Assembly: GCA_000514715.1 (NCBI GenBank)
Contig: AZWL01000018.1
Location: forward strand, 102,343-166,342
Origin: Streptomyces sp. CNH099
GTDB lineage: Bacteria > Actinomycetota > Actinomycetes > Streptomycetales > Streptomycetaceae
Direction of reading: 5' to 3'
Length of the DNA stretch: 64,000 nucleotides
In this document: positions 41,143-49,017 of the stretch, piece by piece
Layout: each line of letters opens with the position of its first letter
How positions within the stretch are numbered: the stretch's first letter is position 1
Notes under the pieces: generated by a model
What the model saw: only the letters and a program-made list of their open reading frames with translations
Databases searched by the model: none
Told to the model about the DNA's origin: nothing
Program-made: the position numbers and the translations under genes

Positions 41143-41229
41143 CCCGAAGGCCCCGCGCTCACCTTCTCCGCCGACGCCTGGGCGGCCTTCACCGCCTTCG
41201 CCGTCGCCTCAGCCGCCTCGCCGCGGTAG
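41143..41229 (+). pseudogene. C-terminal remnant of a DUF397 gene
   Basis: One frame reads PEGPALTFSADAWAAFTAFA and stops at 41229; it matches the C-terminus of the DUF397 protein at 38613-38858. An in-frame stop lies just before it and no start is present. It overlaps the 3' end of the opposite glycosyltransferase gene, whose last arginine-rich residues are encoded by it. Confidence 0.8.
41156..41203. repeat. 48-bp direct repeat, right copy
   Basis: Identical to 38794-38841, about 2.36 kb away in the same orientation. The repeats enclose hisS and its partner gene. Confidence 0.95.
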
Positions 41230-42505
41230 CGGACCCGCGGCGCAGCACCGCCGCCGCCAGGTGGCGGAGGGCGTAGGCGCTGCCGTAGGCCGTGCCGCGG
41301 CAGCGCAGGGCCAGGTCGCGGGCCGGGCCGCGAGGGCTCCCGGCCCGGGCCTGCTCGACCAGTTCGGTGAAGATCGCCTCGTGGCGGGCGGCGATCCGGG
41401 CCGGGTCGAAGCGTGCGGACGCGGCGAGGGCGGCGGCTCCGGTGCGGCGGCGCAGGTCGTCGTCCTCGATCAGCTCCAGGAGGGCGTGGGCGACGGCGTC
41501 GGCGTCGCCGACCGGTACCAGCCGGCCGTCCACGCCGTCCTCGATGATCTCGCCCGGCCCGTGCGGGCAGTCGGTCGCGACGACCGGCAGCGCGCAGCGC
41601 ATCGCCTCGACGATCGTCATGCCGAAGGACTCCTTGCTCGACGTGACCGCGGCAATGGAGCCCTTGACCCACTCCGGTTCCATGGGGTGGGCGTTGCCCA
41701 TCAGGAAGACGTGCCCGGTGAGGTGCCGGTCGGCGATGAGCGCGGTGAGCGCGTCGCGTTCGTTGCCGGTCCGGTCGCCGCTGCCGTAGATCCGCAGGGA
41801 CCAGTCGGGGCGGGCGGCGACGACCTTGGCGAAGGCTTCGACCAGCAGGTCGTAGCGCTTGACCCGGGTCAGCCGGCCCGCCGCGACGACGACCTTCCCG
41901 CGGCCGTCGGCGGGGGCGACGGCCGGCTCCGGCACGCTGTTGGGGACGGCTCCGATGCGTACGCCGGGCAGCTTGAGCCGCGTGCGGTAGGCGTGCGCGT
42001 CGGCCTCGGTGACGGTGGTGACGGCGTCCAGGAGGGGGTAGCGGAAGCCGAGTTCGCGGCTGAGACGGTAGCCGTGGCCGTCGAGAGTCAGGTGCTCCTG
42101 CGCGATGCGGACCGGGCCGCGGCGGGTCTGGCGGGCGAGGTGGACGTTGAGCCCGGGGCGGGTGCCGACGACGACGTCCGCGGTCGCGGAGCGCAGGTAG
42201 GCGCCGATGCGGTCGTCGGTGAGCCTGCTGTACTGCCGGTACCTGCCGTCGTGGCGCGGGAAGACCCGGGCGGGCCTGCGGTGGTCCGGCAGGTCGCCCG
42301 CGTAGTCCGGGCTGCTCCGGCGCAGATCGACGAGGGTGCGGATGGCGACGCCGTCCGGCCTGCCCATCAGGGGCTCGTCGCGGTGCCGGAAGACGGAGAC
42401 CAGCTCCACGTCGTGCCGCTCGGCGAGGGCCTGGGCGAGGTTGAAGGTCGTGCGGATGGTGCCGCCGATTCCGTACGTGTTGTGCAGCAGAAACGCAATG
42501 CGCAT
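41189..42505 (-). CDS. Family 4 glycosyltransferase
   Basis: A 438-residue GT-B protein. It starts MRIAFLLHNTYGIGGTIRTT and has VVVAAGRLTRVKRYDLLVEA and SKESFGMTIVEAMRCALPVV (E-x7-E motif), typical of GT4 enzymes using nucleotide sugars. The acceptor is unknown. The extreme C-terminus (RRLRRRRRR) comes from the antisense of the DUF397 remnant, so the original end may have been changed by the rearrangement here. Confidence 0.9.
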   Translation of the reverse strand: MRIAFLLHNTYGIGGTIRTTFNLAQALAERHDVELVSVFRHRDEPLMGRPDGVAIRTLVDLRRSSPDYAGDLPDHRRPARVFPRHDGRYRQYSRLTDDRIGAYLRSATADVVVGTRPGLNVHLARQTRRGPVRIAQEHLTLDGHGYRLSRELGFRYPLLDAVTTVTEADAHAYRTRLKLPGVRIGAVPNSVPEPAVAPADGRGKVVVAAGRLTRVKRYDLLVEAFAKVVAARPDWSLRIYGSGDRTGNERDALTALIADRHLTGHVFLMGNAHPMEPEWVKGSIAAVTSSKESFGMTIVEAMRCALPVVATDCPHGPGEIIEDGVDGRLVPVGDADAVAHALLELIEDDDLRRRTGAAALAASARFDPARIAARHEAIFTELVEQARAGSPRGPARDLALRCRGTAYGSAYALRHLAAAVLRRGSATAARRLRRRRRR

Positions 42506-42592
42506 GCGCGGTCGTGCCCCCCAGATCCAGTCGAACGGGGCTCAACCGCCCCGTCCCTCCCACTGGTTCTTCGCCGCACGCGCCGTTTCGGT

Positions 42593-43282
42593 TCAGGTGG
42601 ACGCCGGGTGGGTGGTGAGGGCGGCCGCGGTCTGCGTGAGGTGCCGGGCGAGGATGCCGGCGGCGGCGTCGGCGTCGCGGGCCAGCGCCGCCTCCTCCAG
42701 CCGGCGGTGCTCCTCGATGCCGTCCCGCCCGGGGGTCTGCTGCGCGGCGAAGCGGCGGGCCAGTTCGCTGGCGGTCCACATGCGGTCGAAGGTCTCCAGC
42801 AGGACGGGGTTGCCGCAGCCCTCCAGCAGCGTGCGGTGGAAGACGCGGTGGGCCTCCGACCACGCCTCGCTGTAGTACGCGCCCTCCCCGGGCCCGTACG
42901 GCTCCGTGCGGGCCAGGCGGTGGTGGGCGGCTCGTACGCGCGCCTCCCAGTCGAGGTCGCCGCGCTCGACGGACATGCGCAGCACGACCGGCTCGATGGT
43001 CCGGCGGGCCTCGGCGATCTCCTGCCAGCGGCGGTCGTCGAGGGCCGGGACGGCGAAGCCGCGGTTGGGGAGCCGGTCGGCGAGGCCGTCGCCGACGACC
43101 CGTACCAGGGCTTCGCGTACGACGGCCAGGCTGACGCCCTGTTCCTGGGCGAGGTCGTGCGGCTTGAGGGGGGAGCCCGGGGGGTGGTCTCCGCGCATGA
43201 TCGCGTCCCGCAGGTGTGCGTAGACCTGCTCGGAGAGCATCCGCTTTCCCGGTGCGGTCGAGGTGTGTGCCGGCTGGGTCAT
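42593..43282 (-). CDS. GntR-family regulator with FCD domain
   Basis: A 229-residue protein. The N-terminal winged helix reads MLSEQVYAHLRDAIMRGDHP and HDLAQEQGVSLAVVREALVR. The C-terminal FCD helices include HRVFHRTLLEGCGNPVLLET with metal-binding histidine positions. It diverges from the YbhB-like gene, and a perfect 14-bp palindrome lies between them. Confidence 0.9.
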   Translation of the reverse strand: MTQPAHTSTAPGKRMLSEQVYAHLRDAIMRGDHPPGSPLKPHDLAQEQGVSLAVVREALVRVVGDGLADRLPNRGFAVPALDDRRWQEIAEARRTIEPVVLRMSVERGDLDWEARVRAAHHRLARTEPYGPGEGAYYSEAWSEAHRVFHRTLLEGCGNPVLLETFDRMWTASELARRFAAQQTPGRDGIEEHRRLEEAALARDADAAAGILARHLTQTAAALTTHPAST

Positions 43283-43306
43283 GCGACCATCGTAGACGAC
43301 TCGGCA

Positions 43307-43320
43307 GATAATCGATTATC
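43307..43320. promoter_or_regulatory. GntR-type palindrome GATAATCGATTATC
   Basis: A perfect 14-bp palindrome, AT-rich in a GC-rich setting, 25 bases upstream of the GntR gene and 72 bases before the divergent YbhB-like gene. It is a likely FadR-subfamily operator. Confidence 0.7.
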
Positions 43321-43391
43321 CGTGTTATGGTCGATTCAGGTTGGGTCGCAGGGCGGCCCGACCGAGCGCACAGCCTGAGAGGAATGACGCG

Positions 43392-43955
43392 ATGCACGCC
43401 AACGCCAACGCCGGCACCCACGCCAACGACCCCTTCGCCCGCCTCCCCGAGGCGGCCGCCTTCACCGTCACCAGCGCCACCGTCGCCGACGGCGCCGCCT
43501 GGGCGCCCGAGCAGCTCTCCGGCATCTCCGGCGTCCCCGGCGGGAAGGACATCTCGCCGCAGCTGTCCTGGAGCGGTGCCCCGGCGGGCACCCGGAGCTA
43601 CGCCGTCACCGTCTACGACCCCGACGCCCCCACCGGGTCCGGGTTCTGGCACTGGGCGGTCGCGGACATACCCGCCACCGTGACCGAGCTGCCCGCCGGG
43701 GCCGGGGACGACGCCGGTTCCGGCCTGCCCGAGGGCGCCTTCCAGCTGCCCAACGATGCCCGCGCGGCCCGCTTCGTCGGCGCCGCCCCGCCCCCGGGGC
43801 ACGGCCCGCACCGCTACTTCACCGTGGTGTACGCCCTCGACGTCGACTCCGTCGGCGTTCCGGCCGACGCCACCCCGGCCTTCCTCGGGTTCACCATGTC
43901 CGGCCACACCCTCGGCCGCGCGGTCCTGACCGCCACCGCGGAAACCCCCGCCTGA
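43392..43955 (+). CDS. YbhB/YbcL (PEBP-like) protein
   Basis: A 187-residue protein from ATG 43392 with GAGAGGA upstream. It has YDPDAPTGSGFWHWAVADIP and GPHRYFTVVYALDVDSVG, the ligand-pocket motifs of bacterial phosphatidylethanolamine-binding-like proteins. No signal peptide is seen. The function is unclear; it is probably under control of the GntR regulator. The DtxR-like gene follows after 8 bases. Confidence 0.85.
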   Translation: MHANANAGTHANDPFARLPEAAAFTVTSATVADGAAWAPEQLSGISGVPGGKDISPQLSWSGAPAGTRSYAVTVYDPDAPTGSGFWHWAVADIPATVTELPAGAGDDAGSGLPEGAFQLPNDARAARFVGAAPPPGHGPHRYFTVVYALDVDSVGVPADATPAFLGFTMSGHTLGRAVLTATAETPA

Positions 43956-43963
43956 CCCACCGC

Positions 43964-44467
43964 ATGTCCCGGCTCATCGACACCACGCAGATGTATCTGC
44001 GCACCATCCTGGAGTGCGAGGAGCGCGGCGTGATCCCGATGCGCGCCCGCATCGCCGAGCGGCTGCACCACAGCGGGCCCACCGTCAGCGAGACCGTCGC
44101 CCGCATGGAGCGCGGCGGTCTGCTGCACGTCACCGGCGACCGGCGGCTGGAGTTGACCCCGGCGGGTCGGCGGATCGCCACGCGGGTGCTGCGCAAGCAC
44201 CGGCTCACCGAGTGCCTGCTCGTCGACGTGATCGGGCTGGAGTGGGAGCAGGCGCACGCCGAGGCCGGCCGCTGGGAGCACGTGATAGGCGAGGCCGTCG
44301 AACGCCGCGTCCTCACGCTGCTGCGCCACCCCACGCGGTCGCCCTCCGGCGACCCGATCCCGGGCCTGGCGGAACTGGGCGAGGACAGCCGGCCGGCCAC
44401 CGCCCCGGTGGGCGCCCCGGGGCGCCCACCGGTTCCGGACGGGGACGGCCCTCGGCCCCGGCCGTGA
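43964..44467 (+). CDS. DtxR/IdeR-like regulator lacking Cys102 and the SH3 domain
   Basis: A 167-residue protein. Residues 1-140 align with DtxR without gaps: LIDTTQMYLRTILECEERGV, the winged helix, and HRLTECLLVDVIGLEWEQAH. Metal ligands Met10, His79, Glu83, His98, Glu105 and His106 are present, but the position of Cys102 is glycine (EAGRWEHVIGEAVERR). The C-terminal SH3-like domain, with two further ligands in DtxR, is replaced by a short Pro-rich tail. It may respond to a different metal or be metal-independent. It may share a transcript with the YbhB-like gene. Confidence 0.85.
   Translation: MSRLIDTTQMYLRTILECEERGVIPMRARIAERLHHSGPTVSETVARMERGGLLHVTGDRRLELTPAGRRIATRVLRKHRLTECLLVDVIGLEWEQAHAEAGRWEHVIGEAVERRVLTLLRHPTRSPSGDPIPGLAELGEDSRPATAPVGAPGRPPVPDGDGPRPRP
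44405..44432. repeat. 28-bp perfect palindrome in the tail of the DtxR-like gene
   Basis: Arms CCGGTGGGCGCCCC and GGGGCGCCCACCGG abut with no loop. It lies 36 bases before the stop and encodes part of the non-homologous tail, just where the SH3 domain would start to be missing. Confidence 0.85.
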
Positions 44468-44523
44468 GCCGGTGGGCCGCGGGCCCTCGCCCCGTCCGCG
44501 GTGGCCGGCGGGGGCGGCGGCGG

Positions 44524-44919
44524 TCAGGGGCGGGCGGGGGTGTCGGAGAGCTTGAGCCAGACGACGCCCGCGATGATCACGGTGAGCCAGAGGGCCTTGG
44601 CCGCGGTGAGGCTCTCGTCGAAGAACACCGGGCCGAGGAGCGCCGCGCCCACGGCGCCGATGCCGGCCCAGACGGCGTAGCCGATGCCGACGTCGATGGT
44701 GCGGAGGGCGACGCTCAGGGCGTAGAGGGTCAGCAGGAAGAAGACGACGGCGACGAGGGACCAGGAGAGCACGGTGAAGCCCTCGCTGCCGCCCACGGAG
44801 AGGGCGTAGCCGACCTCGAAGGCCCCGGCGAGGAGGAGGACGAGCCACGACCGCGCGCGGTCGACGGCGGGCGCGGCGGCGGTGGCGGCGGCGCCGGTGG
44901 CGGCGGGGTTGCTGGACAT
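44524..44919 (-). CDS. Small multidrug resistance (SMR) subunit
   Basis: A 131-residue protein with four membrane helices. The conserved SMR glutamate is in GAFEVGYALSVGG, and GIGYAVWAGIGAVGAALLG marks helix 3. Start ATG 44919 has GGAG upstream; ATG 44952, overlapping the previous SMR stop as ATGA, is also possible. It is longer at the N-terminus than typical SMRs. It probably forms a heterodimer with the gene at 44949. Confidence 0.9.
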   Translation of the reverse strand: MSSNPAATGAAATAAAPAVDRARSWLVLLLAGAFEVGYALSVGGSEGFTVLSWSLVAVVFFLLTLYALSVALRTIDVGIGYAVWAGIGAVGAALLGPVFFDESLTAAKALWLTVIIAGVVWLKLSDTPARP

Positions 44920-44948
44920 GCGGGTCTCCGTTTCGTGCGGGAGGAGCG

Positions 44949-45269
44949 TCATGCCGTTCCGCTGAGCTGCAGGCCGACGACGCCGACGATGACCGCGGCG
45001 ATGCCGGCGAACTTGCGCCAGTCGAGACGCTGGCCGAAGAAGAGGGCGCCGAGGACGGCGATTCCCACGCCGGCGACGGAGGTCCAGATCGCGTAGCCGG
45101 CGCCGACGTCGAAGGTGAGGAGGGCCCGGCTGAGGAAGTAGGTGGCGAGGCCGCCGCTGACCAGCGTGGCGGCGGTCCAGGCGGGTCGGGTGAAGCCCTG
45201 CGCGCGGCCCGCGGAGAGGGCAACGGTGATCTCCAGGACGACGGCGATGCCGAGGTGCAGCCAGTGCAT
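44949..45269 (-). CDS. SMR-family transporter subunit
   Basis: A 106-residue protein of usual SMR length with four helices. It has the glutamate in AVVLEITVALSAGRAQGFTR and GAGYAIWTSVAGVGIAVLG. Tandem SMR genes usually make an obligatory pair exporting cationic compounds or guanidinium. An inverted repeat about 50 bases upstream may control it. Confidence 0.9.
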   Translation of the reverse strand: MHWLHLGIAVVLEITVALSAGRAQGFTRPAWTAATLVSGGLATYFLSRALLTFDVGAGYAIWTSVAGVGIAVLGALFFGQRLDWRKFAGIAAVIVGVVGLQLSGTA

Positions 45270-45580
45270 GAGGGGCGTCCTCTCGGGTCGGGGGTGCTGC
45301 GACCCGTACAGCGTGGAACTTCACACCGGTGTCAACTGCAAGAGGAGAGCGGGCGGACAGTCCCGGAGGGAGTGCGCACGCGCATCGGCGAGCAGCTGTT
45401 CGCCCGTTGCACCGAGCGGCTGAAAGCGAGGCGCGGCGAGACCGACCGCGAACCCCGACGCCCTGAAGGCACTCCGGCCCGACGCGGCCGCTTCGGCGGC
45501 GGCACGGGCTGAGGGCTCGTGACGACCCGGTGGTGATCACAAGGCTCGGGCAGACGTGGGCTGCCCGCTGCGTGAGCCCG
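45270..45580. other. Intergenic region upstream of the SMR pair
   Basis: About 310 bases. Apart from the inverted repeat at 45320-45335 no clear feature was seen. A plus-strand frame (EGVRTRIGEQLFARCTERLK) resembles a helix-turn-helix regulator fragment only loosely. Confidence 0.4.
45320..45335. promoter_or_regulatory. Inverted repeat upstream of SMR genes
   Basis: TTCACACCGGTGTCAA is nearly palindromic around CACCGGTG, with one mismatched pair. Spacing of about 50 bases from the SMR start suits a promoter operator, for example of a MerR- or TetR-type regulator. Confidence 0.45.
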
Positions 45581-46480
45581 CTACAGGTCGCCCGGCCGGG
45601 GTTTCGCGGCGTCGCCGGTCGCGTCCATCAGGATGGCGTGTGTCTCGTAGGCGCCGGGCGCCGCCTTCGTGGGGACCTGGGCGCTGACCTGGACGATGCC
45701 GCTCGGCAGGACCGTGAAGGTCGGCGGCTCCGCGTCCTTCGGCAGTTCGCGTACGAAGCGGTCGACGCGGATCCGCTGCCCCTCCGTCAGGTCCGACTTC
45801 CGCAGGCCGCCGATCGTGCCCTGCAGATGCCGGATCAGCAGGGCCGCGTCGTCGGGGTTCACCGCGGTCAGCCGGATCCAGGAGGAGTCGGCGAAGGTGA
45901 GGCGTACGTCGGACTCCAACTCGCTGTACGGCATCCGCCGCAGCTCCGCGACACTGTCGCGGGGCACCTCCCACAGGACGTCCGCGCTTGCGATCGAGCC
46001 TGTGGTCGTGCCGAGGAACACCAGACGCCGGTCGGTGAGCGCCACCTGCGTACGGTACGTGTCCGGCCGCCGCGACGGGTCGAGCTGCCAGGGGGCGCCG
46101 CGCGCCACGGTGCCCGGGTCGGCCCACATGACGGGGAAGTCGTCGACCTCGTTCTCCGGTTCGTCCGGGCGGCCCCGCGCGGTGGGGCTGCCGAAGGGGG
46201 AGCCGCTGCCGCCGAGTGCGTTCGCGACGACGTTCAGGACGGCCGGGACGCCGATGCCCAGCACCCGGCCCGTACGCCGCGCGGCCTGCTCGCCCGCCGG
46301 CCGTACGGTGAACTCCGGGCCCTGCGGCCAGCCCGCCTGCTCCTGCAGCTCGGGCTGGATGTCGCGGCGCCCGGTGTCCCGGAACCAGCGGGCGCCCGCC
46401 ACCCGCGGCGCCACACCCTTGGCGAAGTACACTCCCGCCCGGTGCTGCAGGGTCTCGTCGCCGTCCGGATACCAGTCCAT
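45581..46480 (-). CDS. Fourth protein of the second T7SS-like cassette
   Basis: A 299-residue soluble protein starting at ATG 46480, 4 bases after the previous stop. It begins MDWYPDGDETLQHRAGVYFA and has RTQVALTDRRLVFLGTTTGS, reminiscent of PH-like/bPH domains in which a beta barrel reads TDRRL. The C-terminus looks like a separate beta-rich part. No signal peptide or membrane helix is evident. It is the last gene of the operon and its role is unknown. Confidence 0.7.
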   Translation of the reverse strand: MDWYPDGDETLQHRAGVYFAKGVAPRVAGARWFRDTGRRDIQPELQEQAGWPQGPEFTVRPAGEQAARRTGRVLGIGVPAVLNVVANALGGSGSPFGSPTARGRPDEPENEVDDFPVMWADPGTVARGAPWQLDPSRRPDTYRTQVALTDRRLVFLGTTTGSIASADVLWEVPRDSVAELRRMPYSELESDVRLTFADSSWIRLTAVNPDDAALLIRHLQGTIGGLRKSDLTEGQRIRVDRFVRELPKDAEPPTFTVLPSGIVQVSAQVPTKAAPGAYETHAILMDATGDAAKPRPGDL

Positions 46481-46484
46481 GCCG

Positions 46485-47234
46485 TCAGCCTCCCTCCGTG
46501 CCTTCCGGCTCGGGGAAGGCCACGGACTTGACGATCTCCGCCATCAGCTCGCTGAGGTCGTCCCACTGGTTCATCGCGCTGGTGTCGAGGGTGAACACCG
46601 CAGTGTACGGGCCGGTGGGGAACGGGACGTAGACCTGGATCTGGCCAGTGATCAGCTGCGAGTCCTCGCCGGTCCCGGTGTACTCGCCGTCGAGCGTCAT
46701 CGCTTTGACGGTGACCACGGCGACCGCCGGTCCGCAGGGCAGGTCGAGCCAGCGCACGTCGTGCTTGGGTCGGCGTCCGAAGATCTCGCGCAGGCCGAGC
46801 GCCGCCGACTCGGCGCTGGTGTGGTCCGACTCCATCGCGGCGACGGTGAGCGAGCAGTGGGCGACGCCGCCCTCCTCGTCGTCGTAGATGCCGATCCCGG
46901 TGAAGCAGACGCCGTTGCCCGCCATCGCCTCCAGCACGGGCACGTAGAGGGCGCCCATCGCCTCCCAGAGCTGCCGGTCGCCCTCCGGGTAGATGTCCCG
47001 GACGAGTTCGGCGGCGGCTTCGGCGCGCTCGGCGGGGTCGAGGGTGAGGGAGACGGAGTGCATGCCCTCCGGGACGTGGAACCCCATGGGGGGCGGGAGG
47101 ACCTCGGGCGCCGTGTCGTCGACCAAGGGCCCGGCCGCCGTTCCGCCTACGTCGCTTACGCCGCTTACGCCGCCCACCCCGCTTGTACCGCTTGCGCCCG
47201 GGGCGCTCCTGCTCACGTCGCTCACCCCTCTCAC
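46485..47234 (-). CDS. T7SS-cassette companion protein
   Basis: A 249-residue protein starting at GTG 47234, overlapping the large protein stop as GTGA. The first 40 residues are low-complexity Gly/Ser/Val (VSDVSRSAPGASGTSGVGGV) from imperfect 9-bp repeats. The rest is alpha/beta: VPEGMHSVSLTLDPAERAEA and QIQVYVPFPTGPYTAVFTLD. Position matches the partial gene at the left edge of the window. Function unknown; a chaperone or co-factor of the large protein is possible. Confidence 0.75.
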   Translation of the reverse strand: MRGVSDVSRSAPGASGTSGVGGVSGVSDVGGTAAGPLVDDTAPEVLPPPMGFHVPEGMHSVSLTLDPAERAEAAAELVRDIYPEGDRQLWEAMGALYVPVLEAMAGNGVCFTGIGIYDDEEGGVAHCSLTVAAMESDHTSAESAALGLREIFGRRPKHDVRWLDLPCGPAVAVVTVKAMTLDGEYTGTGEDSQLITGQIQVYVPFPTGPYTAVFTLDTSAMNQWDDLSELMAEIVKSVAFPEPEGTEGG

Positions 47235-48523
47235 CGCGCCGCCGCGTTGGCGAAGCTGTCGCCGAAGCCGAAGTCGCGGTCCGCCAGCCCCTTGATCTTG
47301 AAGCCGGTGAGCGCGCTCTTGATGCCCGCGTCGAGGCCGCGGCCGAGGTTCGACATGGGGGCGATCAGCTCGTCGGCCTTCACCAGCGGCTTGGCGATGA
47401 GGTTGATCCCCTGGGTGCCCAGCCACTGGCCCATGCGGACGTTCTGGTACGCGCTCTCCGCCGCCAGCATCATCCGGCTGCCGCCCTTGATGACCGGGAA
47501 GGACTTCAGCGGGCCGAACAGGACGAACGTCTTCCCGATCCCGGTGACCCCTCGGTATCCGCTGCCCAGCTTGGCCGCGCGGGCCACCGCGTTGGTGCCC
47601 TTCGCGAGCTGCGCGCCGCCGATGGCGCCCTTCACGCCGGGGATGATGCCCAGCGCGTCGATGCCGATGTCCATCCAGCTGACGTCGGCGCCCGCGGCCA
47701 TGGCGGTGAGGTGGGTGAGCAGCGCGAGCGCGCTGGTCGCCATCGCGGCGACGGCGAAGATGGCGCCGATGGGCTCGAACGGCGCGGTGATGATGGCGAG
47801 TACGCCGAGGATGCCGCTGAGGGTGCTCAGGAGGTCGCCGATGGCCTTGATGAAGTCGGCGTGGTCCTGGACCCAGTCGACGGCGTCGCCGAAGGCGTCG
47901 GCGATACCGCCGGTGATCTTGTCGAAGAGCCCGGGCTCGTTGGGGGCCATGTCGCCGGCGCCGTCGAGGTCGTCCGTGATCCGTTCGGCGGCGGCGTTGT
48001 AGCGGTCGCGGAGTTCCTCGGCGCGGTCGATGACGCGCTGCAGCGCGTCATCGGCGTCGGAGGCGGCCTCCTCCTTGCGTTCCTTGTCCTTCTCGGCGCG
48101 CTTCTCCTCGCGCTCGCTGCCGCCGCCGTCCTCCGCGGCGCCGACGGCGGTCCGCAGCGCCACCCTGGCGTCTTCGGCCTCCTGCTGCCGCCGCCTGGCC
48201 TCGCGTTCGAGGTCGGCGGCCTCTTCCTGGTAGCTGTCCAGCTGGTTCGACCAGCGGTTCAGCGCGTGTGCGGCCTTGTCGAAGGAGTCCCGGGCCTTGC
48301 GCAGCTTGGGCGTGACGTCGTCCGACACGTAGTCGGCGAAGGCGACGGCGGCTTTCCCCTTCCAGGCGCCGCACGATATCCGCTCCAGTTCGGCGACGGT
48401 GTCCTTCAGCTCGCCGGCGACACCGCCGATCTGCTTGGCCAGGCTCCTGGTGCGCAGTACGTCGCCGGGGGTGGGGTCGAAGCCGAGGGTGGGGAAGCTG
48501 CGTAAGCGGTCCGGTGGTGCCAC
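47231..48523 (-). CDS. Large protein with T7SS secretion-signal-like N-terminus (second copy)
   Basis: A 430-residue protein from GTG 48523. Its head FPTLGFDPTPGD and GAWKGKAAVAFADYVSDDVT match the first-cassette protein (FPNLGFDPAPGD, GIWVGKAADAF). A long charged coiled coil follows (residues about 95-180), then hydrophobic glycine/alanine segments near 235-300 and a helical C-terminus. No enzymatic toxin domain is recognised. The C-terminal halves of the two paralogues differ, as expected for exported proteins that diversify at the end. Confidence 0.8.
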   Translation of the reverse strand: MAPPDRLRSFPTLGFDPTPGDVLRTRSLAKQIGGVAGELKDTVAELERISCGAWKGKAAVAFADYVSDDVTPKLRKARDSFDKAAHALNRWSNQLDSYQEEAADLEREARRRQQEAEDARVALRTAVGAAEDGGGSEREEKRAEKDKERKEEAASDADDALQRVIDRAEELRDRYNAAAERITDDLDGAGDMAPNEPGLFDKITGGIADAFGDAVDWVQDHADFIKAIGDLLSTLSGILGVLAIITAPFEPIGAIFAVAAMATSALALLTHLTAMAAGADVSWMDIGIDALGIIPGVKGAIGGAQLAKGTNAVARAAKLGSGYRGVTGIGKTFVLFGPLKSFPVIKGGSRMMLAAESAYQNVRMGQWLGTQGINLIAKPLVKADELIAPMSNLGRGLDAGIKSALTGFKIKGLADRDFGFGDSFANAAAR

Positions 48524-48525
48524 GG

Positions 48526-48822
48526 TCAGCCGCCCTCGGCTTTGGTCAGGGTCTCCATCAGGTCCTTGTCCAGCTCGTCGAACTTCGTGGCGATCTCGTC
48601 GATCATCTCCACGGTGGCGGCGGTGGTCTCGCCGATCTGGGTGATGCCGTACTTCCACTCGTCGGCGAAGTCGTGCACCTCGTCGATCAGCTTCTCGGCT
48701 CCCACGGCTTCGCCGTCAGAGCCGCCGATCACCTTCCGTACGTTCTCCATCCGGCGGGTGATGGTGCTGAACGTCTTGTGGAGGTCCGCCATGACGTCGC
48801 CCCGGATGACCAGGTCGCCCAA
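48526..48822 (-). CDS. Small WXG100-like protein (second copy)
   Basis: A 98-residue protein. TTG 48822 is chosen because AGGAGGGG lies 7 bases upstream; ATG 48792 has no such site. It has two helices with EWKYGITQIGET in the middle, again W-x-Y-G, and an acidic tail. It is the first gene of a four-gene operon and mirrors the protein at 1950-2249. Confidence 0.8.
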   Translation of the reverse strand: MGDLVIRGDVMADLHKTFSTITRRMENVRKVIGGSDGEAVGAEKLIDEVHDFADEWKYGITQIGETTAATVEMIDEIATKFDELDKDLMETLTKAEGG

Positions 48823-49017
48823 CTCAACCCCTCCTGGTTCGACGGGAGTTGTTCGAAGAGGCGTCAGTTTAGGGGGGCGGGGTCGGCCGGTCGTGGCGGG
48901 GGGATGGGCGTTGACGGCGAACTCCCGTGATCGCGGTCGCGGACCGCTGCGGTGGCGAAAGGGATGTTTCGGGCGTAGCGTCGACGTGGAGCCCTACGGC
49001 ATCGGAGGCGAACGAAG

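Noticed and set aside
45255..45512. Possible regulator gene next to the SMR pair
   Set aside because: The frame has no good start or ribosome site and only a loose resemblance to a helix-turn-helix segment.
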